Assembly (NCBI GenBank): GCA_904501815.1
Contig: CAJGCN010000005.1
Location: 1 to 25,105, forward strand
Direction: 5' to 3'
Length of the DNA stretch: 25,105 nucleotides
Origin: an uncultured Clostridia bacterium
GTDB lineage: Bacteria > Bacillota > Clostridia > Christensenellales > Borkfalkiaceae
Each line of letters begins with the position of its first letter. The stretch's first letter is position 1. The notes below the pieces were generated by a model. It was not told the DNA's origin, searched no databases, and saw nothing but the letters and a program-made list of their open reading frames with translations. Position numbers and translations under genes: made by a program. Positions 1-7,070 of this stretch are shown in pieces.

Positions 1-326
1 ATATGTTCTTAATGCCGTCGTTGAGCGAACCTTGCGGGCTTTCGCAAATGATCGCTTCCCGCTACGCAACCGTACCTATCGTTCGGGAAACGGGCGGACT
101 TTTCGACAGTATCAAACCGTATGGGTCTGGTGGCAATGGGTTTACGTTTGCATCTCGCAATCCTTACGATATGTTATACGTCATTCACGAAGCCATAGAT
201 TTGTATAAAAACGGGGAAGAATGGCAAGCCTTATTAAAGAAGGTAATTACCATAGATTTTTCTTGGCAACACTCAGCTGAAGAGTATAAAAAGCTTTACG
301 CAGATACCGTTGCCATGCCGTTTTGA
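1..326 (+). CDS. glgA: glycogen synthase, C-terminal end (partial)
   Basis: This is the last 107 codons of a gene that begins left of the window; the stop is TGA at 324-326. The product transfers glucose from ADP-glucose to growing alpha-1,4-glucan in the cytoplasm. The fragment opens with the GT5 retaining glycosyltransferase signature: MPSLSEPCGLSQ, where the acidic residue and the Gly-Leu contact the nucleotide sugar, followed by VPIVRETGGL. That is the C-terminal Rossmann lobe of bacterial GlgA. The C-terminal helix with SWQHSAEEYKKLY also fits family members, which end shortly after this point. glgP starts 69 bp downstream on the same strand with no convincing terminator between, so the two are probably co-transcribed. 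The N-terminal ADP-glucose-binding lobe is not visible. Confidence 0.95.
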   Translation, partial: MFLMPSLSEPCGLSQMIASRYATVPIVRETGGLFDSIKPYGSGGNGFTFASRNPYDMLYVIHEAIDLYKNGEEWQALLKKVITIDFSWQHSAEEYKKLYADTVAMPF

Positions 327-395
327 TAAGGCGTTCAGCGTAAAGGTTGCGCAGTAATTACAGTTGAAAAAATTTTATCAGGAGTTAATAAAAAT

Positions 396-2834
396 ATGAA
401 AGTAAAGGAGTTTTCCCCAGCGGAAGCGAAAGAGCTTATTAAAGGTAAGCTTTCCCGCTATTTTGGCATTGCGCCGTCTGAGGCAAAAAAAGAACAGTTA
501 TACAAAGCGGTGGTAATGAGTATCCGCGATATTATGCTTGAAAAACGGCATAAATTCCATACCGTCACCAAGTCCGCAAAAGCGAAAAAAGTCTATTATT
601 TATGTATGGAATTTTTAATGGGGCGTTCGCTCAAAAACAGCGTTTACAATCTCGGTATCGTCGACGCGTTTGAAGAAGCTCTTAAAGATTATGATATAAG
701 TTTAAACGATTTATACGAGCTTGAACCGGACGCAGGGCTTGGAAACGGCGGGCTTGGTCGTTTGGCAGCTTGTTTTTTAGATGCGCTTGCGACGGGTGAT
801 TATCCCGCAATGGGCTTTTCCATTCGCTACGACTACGGTTTGTTTAAACAAAAAATCGTGGAAGGTTGGCAAACAGAGCTTCCCGACGTGTGGCTTCCCG
901 GCGGTGAAGTATGGCTCACGCAAAGAAGCGACAAAACCTTTACCGTCAAATTCGACGGATATATTGAAGAAAAATGGACGGAACACGGCTTAGAAACCGT
1001 TTACCGTGATGCAAAAGAAGTGCAAGCTGTGGCGTACGATATGATGGTATCGGGCTACGATAGTCAAGCAGTTTCCGTGTTGCGGTTGTGGAAGGCCAAA
1101 AGCGTACAAAACTTTGATATGAAATTATTCTCGCAAGGGGATTACAGCGCCGTTATGCAAGAAGATAACGCTGCTGAATTGATATCCAAAGTCTTATATC
1201 CTGCCGACAATCATTTGGAAGGTAAGTCCTTGCGCTTAAAACAGCAGTATTTTCTCGTTTCTGCATCTTTGCAAAATATTCTTGCCGATCACAAGAGAAG
1301 ATACGGTTCGCTCAAATTATTGCCGAAAATGGCGGCTATTCATTTAAACGATACGCATCCTGCGCTTGCGATTCCCGAATTGATGCGTTTGCTTATCGAC
1401 GAAAACAATATGTCTTGGGAAGAAGCTTGGAATATCACGACGTCCGTTTGTGCGTATACCAACCATACCGTACTTGCGGAAGCGTTGGAAACGTGGCCGG
1501 AAAGCTTAATAGCTCGTAAATTACCGAGAATTTATTCCATTTTAAAAGAAATTAACCGTCGCTTCTGCGACGATTTATGGGCGAAATATCCGGGCGACTG
1601 GGATAAGATTGCCCGTATGGCGATTATTTCCTATAACACCGTAAAAATGGCAAATTTGTCCGTACACGGCTCGCACAAAGTCAACGGCGTTTCTGGATTG
1701 CATAGTGAAATTATCAAAGAAAGTATTTTCAAAGATTTCTACGATTATACGCCCGAAAAATTCACGAACGTGACGAACGGAATTGCGCATAGACGTTGGT
1801 TAAATCAATCTAATCCCGAACTTTGCGCGCTTTTAAACGACTGTATCGGGGAAGGCTACGCAAAAGACGCGTCGAAACTCAAAGAGTTCAAGAAATTTGA
1901 AAACGACGATAGCGTATTAAAACGCCTTGACGAAATTAAAGCTCTTAAAAAGCAACAGTTTGCGGACTTTGCGTATAAAAAACAAGGGGTAATTATCGAC
2001 CCGAATACCATTTTCGACGTGCAAGCCAAGAGAATGCACGAATATAAGCGCCAACTTCTTAACGTGCTTCATATTATTACCGATTATTTGATTTTAAAGA
2101 AAAATCCCGATGCTCCCGTTCAGCCTAAAACGTATATTTTTGCGGCGAAAGCGGCGGCAGGATATTATATGGCGAAGAAAATTATTAAATTGATTTGCTA
2201 TCTTGCCGAAGACATTCGGAAAAATCCCAAAATCAACGAAAAACTCAACGTCGTATATATGGAAGATTACAACGTATCTATGTCTGAAATGCTTATGCCC
2301 GCTTCGGAAATATCCGAACAAATTTCTCTTGCAGGTAAGGAAGCGAGCGGTACGGGTAATATGAAATTTATGATTAACGGTGCGCTTACGATCGGCACGC
2401 TCGACGGCGCGAACGTAGAAATGTGCGAAAAAGTCGGCAAAGAAAATATTTATATTTTCGGCTTAAAAGCTGACGAAGTTTCGGAAATTTGGCGCAACGG
2501 CTATTCTTCGAGCGTATATTATAACGGCGATTCTATGCTTAGACAGGTTATTGAAGCGTTAATCGTAGGCTTTAACGGCGAATCGTTTGCAGAAATCGCA
2601 AATTACCTTTTGACAGGATCTCCGATTGCAGACCCGTATATGTGTATGGCGGATTACGAATCTTATTTATTAACGCAAAACAAGATGTCAAAGCTGTACG
2701 CAACCGATAAACGGCTTTGGAATCAAAAAGCACTTCGCAATATCGCGGCGGCAGGTTTCTTTGCGGCGGATAGAAGTATTGCGGACTATGCGAAAAATAT
2801 TTGGAACTTAAAACCTTTGCATAAAGAAAAATAA
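396..2834 (+). CDS. glgP: glycogen/alpha-glucan phosphorylase
   Basis: The 812-residue product is a full-length GT35 phosphorylase (family about 790-850). It uses pyridoxal phosphate to release glucose-1-phosphate from alpha-1,4-glucan ends in the cytoplasm. Visible signatures are GNGGLGRLAACFLDA near residue 115, HLNDTHPALAIPEL in the middle, and the PLP-lysine motif EASGTGNMKF with Lys at about residue 657, followed by NGALTIGTLDGANVEM. The N-terminus lacks the long regulatory extension of animal enzymes. The ATG at 396 has GGAG at 381-384, about 11 nt upstream. It follows glgA and precedes a GH13 hydrolase, so glucan synthesis, phosphorolysis and hydrolysis are clustered. It could act on maltodextrins as well as glycogen; the sequence does not decide this. 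Confidence 0.97.
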   Translation: MKVKEFSPAEAKELIKGKLSRYFGIAPSEAKKEQLYKAVVMSIRDIMLEKRHKFHTVTKSAKAKKVYYLCMEFLMGRSLKNSVYNLGIVDAFEEALKDYDISLNDLYELEPDAGLGNGGLGRLAACFLDALATGDYPAMGFSIRYDYGLFKQKIVEGWQTELPDVWLPGGEVWLTQRSDKTFTVKFDGYIEEKWTEHGLETVYRDAKEVQAVAYDMMVSGYDSQAVSVLRLWKAKSVQNFDMKLFSQGDYSAVMQEDNAAELISKVLYPADNHLEGKSLRLKQQYFLVSASLQNILADHKRRYGSLKLLPKMAAIHLNDTHPALAIPELMRLLIDENNMSWEEAWNITTSVCAYTNHTVLAEALETWPESLIARKLPRIYSILKEINRRFCDDLWAKYPGDWDKIARMAIISYNTVKMANLSVHGSHKVNGVSGLHSEIIKESIFKDFYDYTPEKFTNVTNGIAHRRWLNQSNPELCALLNDCIGEGYAKDASKLKEFKKFENDDSVLKRLDEIKALKKQQFADFAYKKQGVIIDPNTIFDVQAKRMHEYKRQLLNVLHIITDYLILKKNPDAPVQPKTYIFAAKAAAGYYMAKKIIKLICYLAEDIRKNPKINEKLNVVYMEDYNVSMSEMLMPASEISEQISLAGKEASGTGNMKFMINGALTIGTLDGANVEMCEKVGKENIYIFGLKADEVSEIWRNGYSSSVYYNGDSMLRQVIEALIVGFNGESFAEIANYLLTGSPIADPYMCMADYESYLLTQNKMSKLYATDKRLWNQKALRNIAAAGFFAADRSIADYAKNIWNLKPLHKEK

Positions 2835-2852
2835 TCTTTTATTCCGTTTTAT

Positions 2853-2890
2853 TCGCAAGGAGCTGTAATTTCTTTTACAGCTCCTTGCGA
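2853..2890 (+). terminator. strong hairpin after glgP (weak or non-canonical terminator)
   Basis: A perfect 16-bp inverted repeat (arms 2853-2868 and 2875-2890) closes on a 6-nt loop 18 bp after the glgP stop. No T-run follows the right arm; the next bases are AATATAGACT. It is therefore not a textbook intrinsic terminator. It may be an RNA 3'-end stabiliser, or a leader structure for the GH13 gene that begins 34 bp later. Confidence 0.55.
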
Positions 2891-2924
2891 AATATAGACT
2901 GGATATTTACAAAAATTACTAAAA

Positions 2925-4805
2925 ATGGAATGCTCTACAATGTATTATTATGATCCTTTAAATCCTGTTTGTAAAAATATTACGGGCGCTTGTGGCGTAG
3001 GGAAAGAATTGCAATTTAACGTTTTTTACTTGAAAGGGGATAGCGAAGAGCCTATTTTGGCAAACAATTGCCTTGAACCTGAACAAAACGCTTATTTTTT
3101 ACTTTGCAAAGACGGAGAACAAAAAACGTCTTATCCTATGAGACGCACGCAATACGGTTGGACAATTTCTATTAAAATCAATCAAACGGGATTGTATTAT
3201 TATAATTTTTCCTTTGAAAAAGGTGGATTTATCAATCGAAATTATCGCCAAACAGGTGAATATTCCGCTTACGACGGAAATTCTTTCTTATTAACGGTCT
3301 TTTCTAATAGCTATAAAACGCCTGAATGGTTCAAAGGCGGAACAATGTATCAAATTTTTCCCGACCGTTTTTGTCGAGTTGGAACTATGCCAGACATAAA
3401 AGATAGAATTTTTCGGGAAGATTGGGGCGGTTTGCCGTCTTTTAGGGCTAACGAACGTGGCAAAGTCTTAAATAACGATTTTTTCGGCGGTAATTTTAAA
3501 GGCGTACAAAGCAAATTGCCGTATTTAAAGGAATTAGGTGTTTCGGTGATTTATTTTAACCCTGTATTCGAAGCGGCGTCAAATCACCGCTATGATACGT
3601 CCGATTATAAGAAAATTGATCCAGTTTTAGGCACGCAACAGGAATTTGAAGAATTACTCAAAGCCGCAGAAAATCAAGGAATTCGCGTGATTTTAGACGG
3701 TGTTTTTAACCATACGGGCGATAATAGCGTTTATTTTAATAAATACGGAAAATACGACTCGATCGGTGCATATCAATCCAAAGATTCGCCGTATTTTACG
3801 TGGTATTCTTTCCAAGAGCATCCCGACCGTTATTCAAGTTGGTGGGGAATTGATATTTTACCTGAAACGAACGAAGCTTCACCGTCTTTTCAAGAATTTA
3901 TTTTCGGCGACGACGGGGTGTTAAAATATTGGATAAATACGGGTATCGGCGGATACCGCTTAGACGTTGCAGACGAATTACCCGATTTTTTCCTTAAAAA
4001 ATTACGAAAAGCTGTAAAAAGTAAGGATAAAAACGCAATCATTATCGGGGAAGTATGGGAAGATGCGTCCGATAAAATCGCTTATTCAAAACGCCGTGAA
4101 TACTTGCAAGGCTATGAATTAGACAGCGTAATGAATTATCCTTTAAAAAATGCGATTATTCATTACGTTTTGACGGGAAATACCTTAGAACTTTCCCGTA
4201 CCATTCGGCTTTTAATCGATCATTATCCAAAACAGACCGTAGATTGCTTAATGAATATTCTCGGAACGCACGATACGCCAAGAATTTTAACCGTTTTAGG
4301 CGGGAAAATTTGCTATAATAAAGAAGAAATGGCAACGGAAAAAGCGTTATTAACGGAAACAGAGAAAGAACTTGCCATTAAAAAATTAAAAATGGCAGCG
4401 TTATTGCAATATACCTTGCCTGGTGTTCCTTGCGTTTATTACGGCGACGAAAACGGTATGGAAGGACATGTCGACCCGTTTTGTAGAAAATGCTTTGACT
4501 GGGATAACTTAAACAAAGACTTGGTAGCGTATTATCAAAAGCTTGGAAATATTCGCTTGCATTTTAAAAATATTTTTAAGAAAGGGATATTTAAGGAAAT
4601 TATTGCGGAAAACGGATTAATCGTATATAAACGCCAAGAAGGCAATAAAAGCGTATACGTTTTCGTAAATAATTCAAGCGAAGAAAAATTATTAAAATTT
4701 AAAGGCGAATATCAAGAATATATTTCGGAAATAACATTCAAAGACGAATTGACAATCAAGCCGATGACTTACGGAATTTTTTCTAAACTAACCGCAAAAT
4801 CATAA
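2925..4805 (+). CDS. GH13 alpha-glucan hydrolase (alpha-amylase/neopullulanase/cyclomaltodextrinase type)
   Basis: The 626-residue product is a retaining alpha-glucosidase of clan GH-H with no signal peptide, so it is probably cytoplasmic. About 110 N-terminal residues form a beta-rich domain like that of neopullulanases. The (beta/alpha)8 barrel starts at WFKGGTMYQIFPDRF. All four GH13 regions are present: DGVFNHTG (Asp258, Asn262, His263); GYRLDVADE (Arg345, nucleophile Asp347); IIGEVWED (acid/base Glu376); and LGTHDTPR (His449, Asp450). A C-terminal beta domain follows. These residues support an active enzyme on maltodextrin or pullulan-like glucan next to glycogen phosphorylase; exact specificity cannot be read. 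The start is uncertain: the ATG at 2925 has no ribosome site, while the ATG at 2940 has a weak GGAA eight bases upstream and yields a family-like MYYYDPLN start. Confidence 0.93.
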   Translation: MECSTMYYYDPLNPVCKNITGACGVGKELQFNVFYLKGDSEEPILANNCLEPEQNAYFLLCKDGEQKTSYPMRRTQYGWTISIKINQTGLYYYNFSFEKGGFINRNYRQTGEYSAYDGNSFLLTVFSNSYKTPEWFKGGTMYQIFPDRFCRVGTMPDIKDRIFREDWGGLPSFRANERGKVLNNDFFGGNFKGVQSKLPYLKELGVSVIYFNPVFEAASNHRYDTSDYKKIDPVLGTQQEFEELLKAAENQGIRVILDGVFNHTGDNSVYFNKYGKYDSIGAYQSKDSPYFTWYSFQEHPDRYSSWWGIDILPETNEASPSFQEFIFGDDGVLKYWINTGIGGYRLDVADELPDFFLKKLRKAVKSKDKNAIIIGEVWEDASDKIAYSKRREYLQGYELDSVMNYPLKNAIIHYVLTGNTLELSRTIRLLIDHYPKQTVDCLMNILGTHDTPRILTVLGGKICYNKEEMATEKALLTETEKELAIKKLKMAALLQYTLPGVPCVYYGDENGMEGHVDPFCRKCFDWDNLNKDLVAYYQKLGNIRLHFKNIFKKGIFKEIIAENGLIVYKRQEGNKSVYVFVNNSSEEKLLKFKGEYQEYISEITFKDELTIKPMTYGIFSKLTAKS

Positions 4806-4850
4806 AAAGGAACAATAAAGCCCACTTTTCTTTGGTTTTACAGCCTTATG

Positions 4851-4878
4851 TTTTCGTAAAAGCTGTATTTTACGAAAA
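4851..4878. other. candidate dif-like recombination site (11-6-11 inverted repeat)
   Basis: Two perfect 11-bp arms, TTTTCGTAAAA (4851-4861) and TTTTACGAAAA (4868-4878), flank a 6-bp centre, GCTGTA. This is the spacing of Xer dif sites: two 11-bp recombinase arms around a 6-8 bp crossover region. It lies 149 bp upstream of a XerS/XerC-like recombinase, as the streptococcal difSL site lies beside xerS. The alternative is a terminator hairpin for the GH13 gene, but no T-run follows the right arm. The function is inferred. Confidence 0.35.
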
Positions 4879-4962
4879 GTTTAAGGTGTCGTCTTGGTGG
4901 GAAAGAAAATAAATGGCGCTCTGCCCTATGCGCTTAAAAAACCTAAAAATTAAAAAATCTTT

Positions 4963-4983
4963 GCAACTTTTCGGAAAATTTGC
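4963..4983. repeat. 21-bp dyad upstream of the xer promoter
   Basis: GCAAcTTTTC and GAAAAtTTGC flank a single central G; the arms match at 9 of 10 positions. The dyad ends 9 bp before the -35 box of the recombinase gene. An operator, or part of a recombinase-binding region, would explain it; chance in an A/T-rich spacer is also possible. Confidence 0.35.
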
Positions 4984-4992
4984 TCTCTTTTA

Positions 4993-5021
4993 TTGACAGA
5001 ACGTAAATTTTTTTGTAGAAT
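4993..5021 (+). promoter_or_regulatory. sigma-A-type promoter of the recombinase gene
   Basis: TTGACA (4993-4998) and TAGAAT (5016-5021) are separated by exactly 17 bp. The -35 matches the consensus fully and the -10 at five of six positions. The ATG of the gene follows only 6 nt after the -10 box, so the transcript would begin at or next to the start codon. Confidence 0.75.
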
Positions 5022-5027
5022 AGAATT

Positions 5028-6089
5028 ATGAAACAGGAAAACTATTATACCAAACGTAATATTCAAGATATTGATAAGATTGCCGAGCTTTTGGAAACCC
5101 TTCCCCCTTTTTGTGAAGACTATTTTTTAGGCATAGAAACTCGGACAAGCTGTCAAACCCGTTTAAAATACGCTTACGATTTGCGTATTTTCTTTGATTT
5201 TCTTTGCAAACGCAAGTATAGAAACAAAGAAGTGCTTGATTTAACGCTCGAAGATTTGGAAAAAATTACGCATCATGATCTTGAGTTCTTTTTAAGCTAT
5301 TTATCCCACTATCGTTTTAACGATAAAAACTTATCTTGCGACGAGCGCGCAAAAGCGCGTAAGCTTTCTGCCGTGCGGGCTATGTTTAAATATTTCTTTA
5401 ATAAAGGTATGATTGACGTGGACAATTCAGCAAAGGTTTCCACGCCAAAGCTACACGAAAAGGAAATTATTCGATTAGAAGCCCGTGAAGTTTCCGAATT
5501 GATTGATATTACGGAATCGGGACAAGGTCTTTCCCCGCACGCCGTTAGTTATCATTCTAAAACAAAAATTCGCGATACGGCGATTATTACCCTATTTTTA
5601 GGCACGGGCATACGTATCAGCGAATTAGTAGGCTTAGATAACGACAGTTTTGATTTTTCTGAGAATTCCTTTGTCGTCACCAGAAAAGGCGGAAATCAAG
5701 CGATTTTGTATTTTTCCGACGAAGTTAAATACGCTTTGCAAGAATATATTGCGGAAAAAACCAACGACCCGAAAACGCCCCGCGAAGAAAACGCTTTCTT
5801 TTTATCTTTACAGCATAAACGCATTAACGTTCGTTCGGTTGAAATTCTCGTTAAAAAGTATAGTAAAATCGTATCCCCTTTAAAGAAAATTACTCCGCAT
5901 AAATTAAGAAGTACTTACGGCACGAGATTATATAACGAAACGGGAGATATTTATATCGTTGCCGACGTTCTTGGACACCGCGACGTCAATACAACGAAAA
6001 AACATTATGCGGCTATCACACAAGACAATCGCAGAAAAGTGGCAAACGCTGTAAAATTACGCATAGAAAAAGAAGAAGACGGGAATTAA
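5028..6089 (+). CDS. tyrosine recombinase, XerS/XerC-like
   Basis: The 353-residue product is a site-specific recombinase of the lambda integrase superfamily. An N-terminal SAM-like core-binding domain spans roughly residues 25-130, and the catalytic domain roughly 150-335. All catalytic residues are visible: Arg196 (GTGIRISEL), Lys220 (TRKGGN), His291 and Arg294 (HKLRSTYG), His317 (LGHRD) and the nucleophile Tyr327 (KHYAAI). The length is nearer to single-protein XerS (about 356) than to XerC/XerD (about 300). No excisionase, phage gene or attachment repeat is nearby, and it sits beside lexA in core genome. Chromosome dimer resolution is therefore more likely than mobile-element integration. 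No Shine-Dalgarno precedes the ATG. The stop codon lies in the loop of the terminator. Confidence 0.9.
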   Translation: MKQENYYTKRNIQDIDKIAELLETLPPFCEDYFLGIETRTSCQTRLKYAYDLRIFFDFLCKRKYRNKEVLDLTLEDLEKITHHDLEFFLSYLSHYRFNDKNLSCDERAKARKLSAVRAMFKYFFNKGMIDVDNSAKVSTPKLHEKEIIRLEAREVSELIDITESGQGLSPHAVSYHSKTKIRDTAIITLFLGTGIRISELVGLDNDSFDFSENSFVVTRKGGNQAILYFSDEVKYALQEYIAEKTNDPKTPREENAFFLSLQHKRINVRSVEILVKKYSKIVSPLKKITPHKLRSTYGTRLYNETGDIYIVADVLGHRDVNTTKKHYAAITQDNRRKVANAVKLRIEKEEDGN

Positions 6090-6110
6090 CCCGTCTTTTA
6101 CTTTTCTTCG
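6076..6110. terminator. bidirectional intrinsic terminator between xer and the cysteine-rich gene
   Basis: AAGACGGG (6076-6083) and CCCGTCTT (6090-6097) form a perfect 8-bp stem with loop AATTAA, which includes the xer stop codon. It is followed by TTACTTTTCTT on the plus strand. On the minus strand the same stem is followed by CTTCTTTTTC, just after the stop of the convergent small gene, so both transcripts can end here. Confidence 0.75.
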
Positions 6111-6289
6111 TATTCATTTGGATTCATATAAATTTTATCAATTTTAATGGAAGCAACGTCTTGCATTTCAATACATTTTCCGCAATTATCGCAAACCTTA
6201 TTCGGATCAAGATCGCAAATCTCACATTCTAAGCACCCAACGCACGCCCTATCGTATAAAACGCAGGGACTACCGATTTTTCTTTCCAT
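6098..6289 (-). CDS. small cysteine-rich protein, possible iron-sulfur or zinc binder
   Basis: The 63-residue product has eight cysteines: Cys9, then Cys16, 19, 22 and 25 in a CxxCxxCxxC run, then Cys33, 36 and 39 in CDNCGKC. The rest is polar, with no membrane segment. The spacing suggests metal or Fe-S ligation, but the classical ferredoxin CP motif is absent, so the cofactor is not proven. The start at 6289 is chosen because AAGGAG lies 6 nt upstream; an 18-residue hydrophobic extension from an upstream ATG at 6346 would run through the ribosome site and the promoter and is unlikely. The gene is transcribed away from lexA and shares its control region. Its function is unknown to me. Confidence 0.75.
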   Translation of the reverse strand: MERKIGSPCVLYDRACVGCLECEICDLDPNKVCDNCGKCIEMQDVASIKIDKIYMNPNEYEEK

Positions 6290-6314
6290 ACCGCACTCCT
6301 TATTCTTTTCTTCT

Positions 6315-6342
6315 ATTATAGCAAAAAAAATAAAAAAAGCAA
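6315..6342 (-). promoter_or_regulatory. promoter of the cysteine-rich gene
   Basis: On the minus strand TATAAT (6320-6315) is preceded, 16 bp upstream, by TTGCTT (6342-6337). The -35 lies at the left arm of the dyad shared with lexA. The leader to the ATG at 6289 is about 20 nt and holds AAGGAG. Confidence 0.55.
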
Positions 6343-6367
6343 GCAAATATTATAAACATTTGTTTGC
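6339..6367. promoter_or_regulatory. dyad between divergent promoters with a candidate LexA box
   Basis: GCAAGCAAAT (6339-6348) and ATTTGTTTGC (6358-6367) form an inverted repeat with one mismatch across 9 bp. Its right half contains AAACATTTGTTT (6354-6365), which resembles the Firmicutes LexA box (GAAC-N4-GTTC) with G-to-A and C-to-T changes at the outer bases. The position, between the -35 boxes of lexA and the small cysteine-rich gene, is what autoregulation by LexA would need. A T-run flanks each side, so a hairpin is an alternative reading. Confidence 0.45.
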
Positions 6368-6392
6368 TTTTTAAAAATTTTTATGGTATAAT
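6364..6392 (+). promoter_or_regulatory. lexA promoter
   Basis: TTGCTT (6364-6369) and TATAAT (6387-6392) are 17 bp apart. The -35 overlaps the right end of the dyad and candidate LexA box, which fits repression by occlusion. The leader to the ATG at 6425 is about 25 nt. Confidence 0.65.
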
Positions 6393-6424
6393 ATTTATAG
6401 AATACGGTTTGGGGGCGATTTGTA

Positions 6425-7027
6425 ATGATTCGCGAAGAAAAATTGACTAAAGTAATGGATTATATCCGAAAATTTACCGAAGAAAACGGCTATACGCCGT
6501 CTGTTCGGGAAATCGGTAAAGAATGTGGCATAAAGTCCACCGCTACCGTGCACAGCTATATTGAAAAGCTACAAACGAAAGGCTATCTTTCTAAAACCGA
6601 CAATAAAAAACGCGCGGTTGCGATTGGAAAAAGTACGGGCGTTTCCATTCCTTTAATCGGTACGGTGACAGCTGGGCAACCCATTTTCGCTTATGAAAAT
6701 TACGAAGAATATTATACTTTCCCGCAAGGTGAATTTAAAGGCGAAGATTTATTTATGTTGCGCGTGCAAGGCTCGTCAATGATTGATGCAAATATTTTTG
6801 ACGGCGATAAAATCGTCGTACGTCGGCAAGAAACGGCAGAAAACGGAGAAATCGTCGTTGCGCTCGTCGACGATTCGGCTACGGTGAAAAGATTTTATTA
6901 TCGCAACGGACAAATCGTACTCCACCCCGAAAACGAATCCCTTTCCGATATGATTTTCCAACCGCAAGAAGTTAGAATACTTGGTAAAGTCGTAGGACTT
7001 ATGCGAAATTACAGCTTTAAAGCCTAA
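6425..7027 (+). CDS. lexA: LexA repressor, SOS regulator
   Basis: The 200-residue product matches the usual LexA length of 200-215. It represses SOS genes and cleaves itself when RecA filaments form. The N-terminal winged helix has NGYTPSVREIGKECGIKSTATVHSYI at residues 21-46, read here in two parts: the turn at 25-35 and the recognition helix after GIKS. The S24 peptidase domain has cleavage site Ala83-Gly84 (VTAGQP), nucleophile Ser118 (QGSSMID) and general base Lys155 (ATVKRF). The ribosome site is only a G-run (6411-6415) nine bases before the ATG. A dyad resembling a LexA box overlaps the promoter, suggesting autoregulation. It converges on rluB, with a terminator between. Confidence 0.97.
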   Translation: MIREEKLTKVMDYIRKFTEENGYTPSVREIGKECGIKSTATVHSYIEKLQTKGYLSKTDNKKRAVAIGKSTGVSIPLIGTVTAGQPIFAYENYEEYYTFPQGEFKGEDLFMLRVQGSSMIDANIFDGDKIVVRRQETAENGEIVVALVDDSATVKRFYYRNGQIVLHPENESLSDMIFQPQEVRILGKVVGLMRNYSFKA

Positions 7028-7037
7028 AAAACGAAAC

Positions 7038-7070
7038 CGCTCTTGATACCGTCAAGAGCGATTATTTTTT
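7038..7070 (+). terminator. intrinsic terminator of lexA
   Basis: CGCTCTTGA (7038-7046) and TCAAGAGCG (7052-7060) form a perfect 9-bp stem with a 5-nt loop, followed by ATTATTTTTT. It ends at the last bases of the convergent rluB. Confidence 0.9.

Noticed and set aside
5028..6089. Recombinase as the integrase of a mobile element
   Set aside because: No att repeats, tRNA target, excisionase, relaxase or phage genes nearby; flanks are core genes and composition matches them. A Xer role is more likely.
6339..6380. Dyad with flanking T-runs as a terminator
   Set aside because: It lies between divergent promoters, and incoming transcripts are already stopped by the hairpin at 6076-6110; an operator explains the position better.
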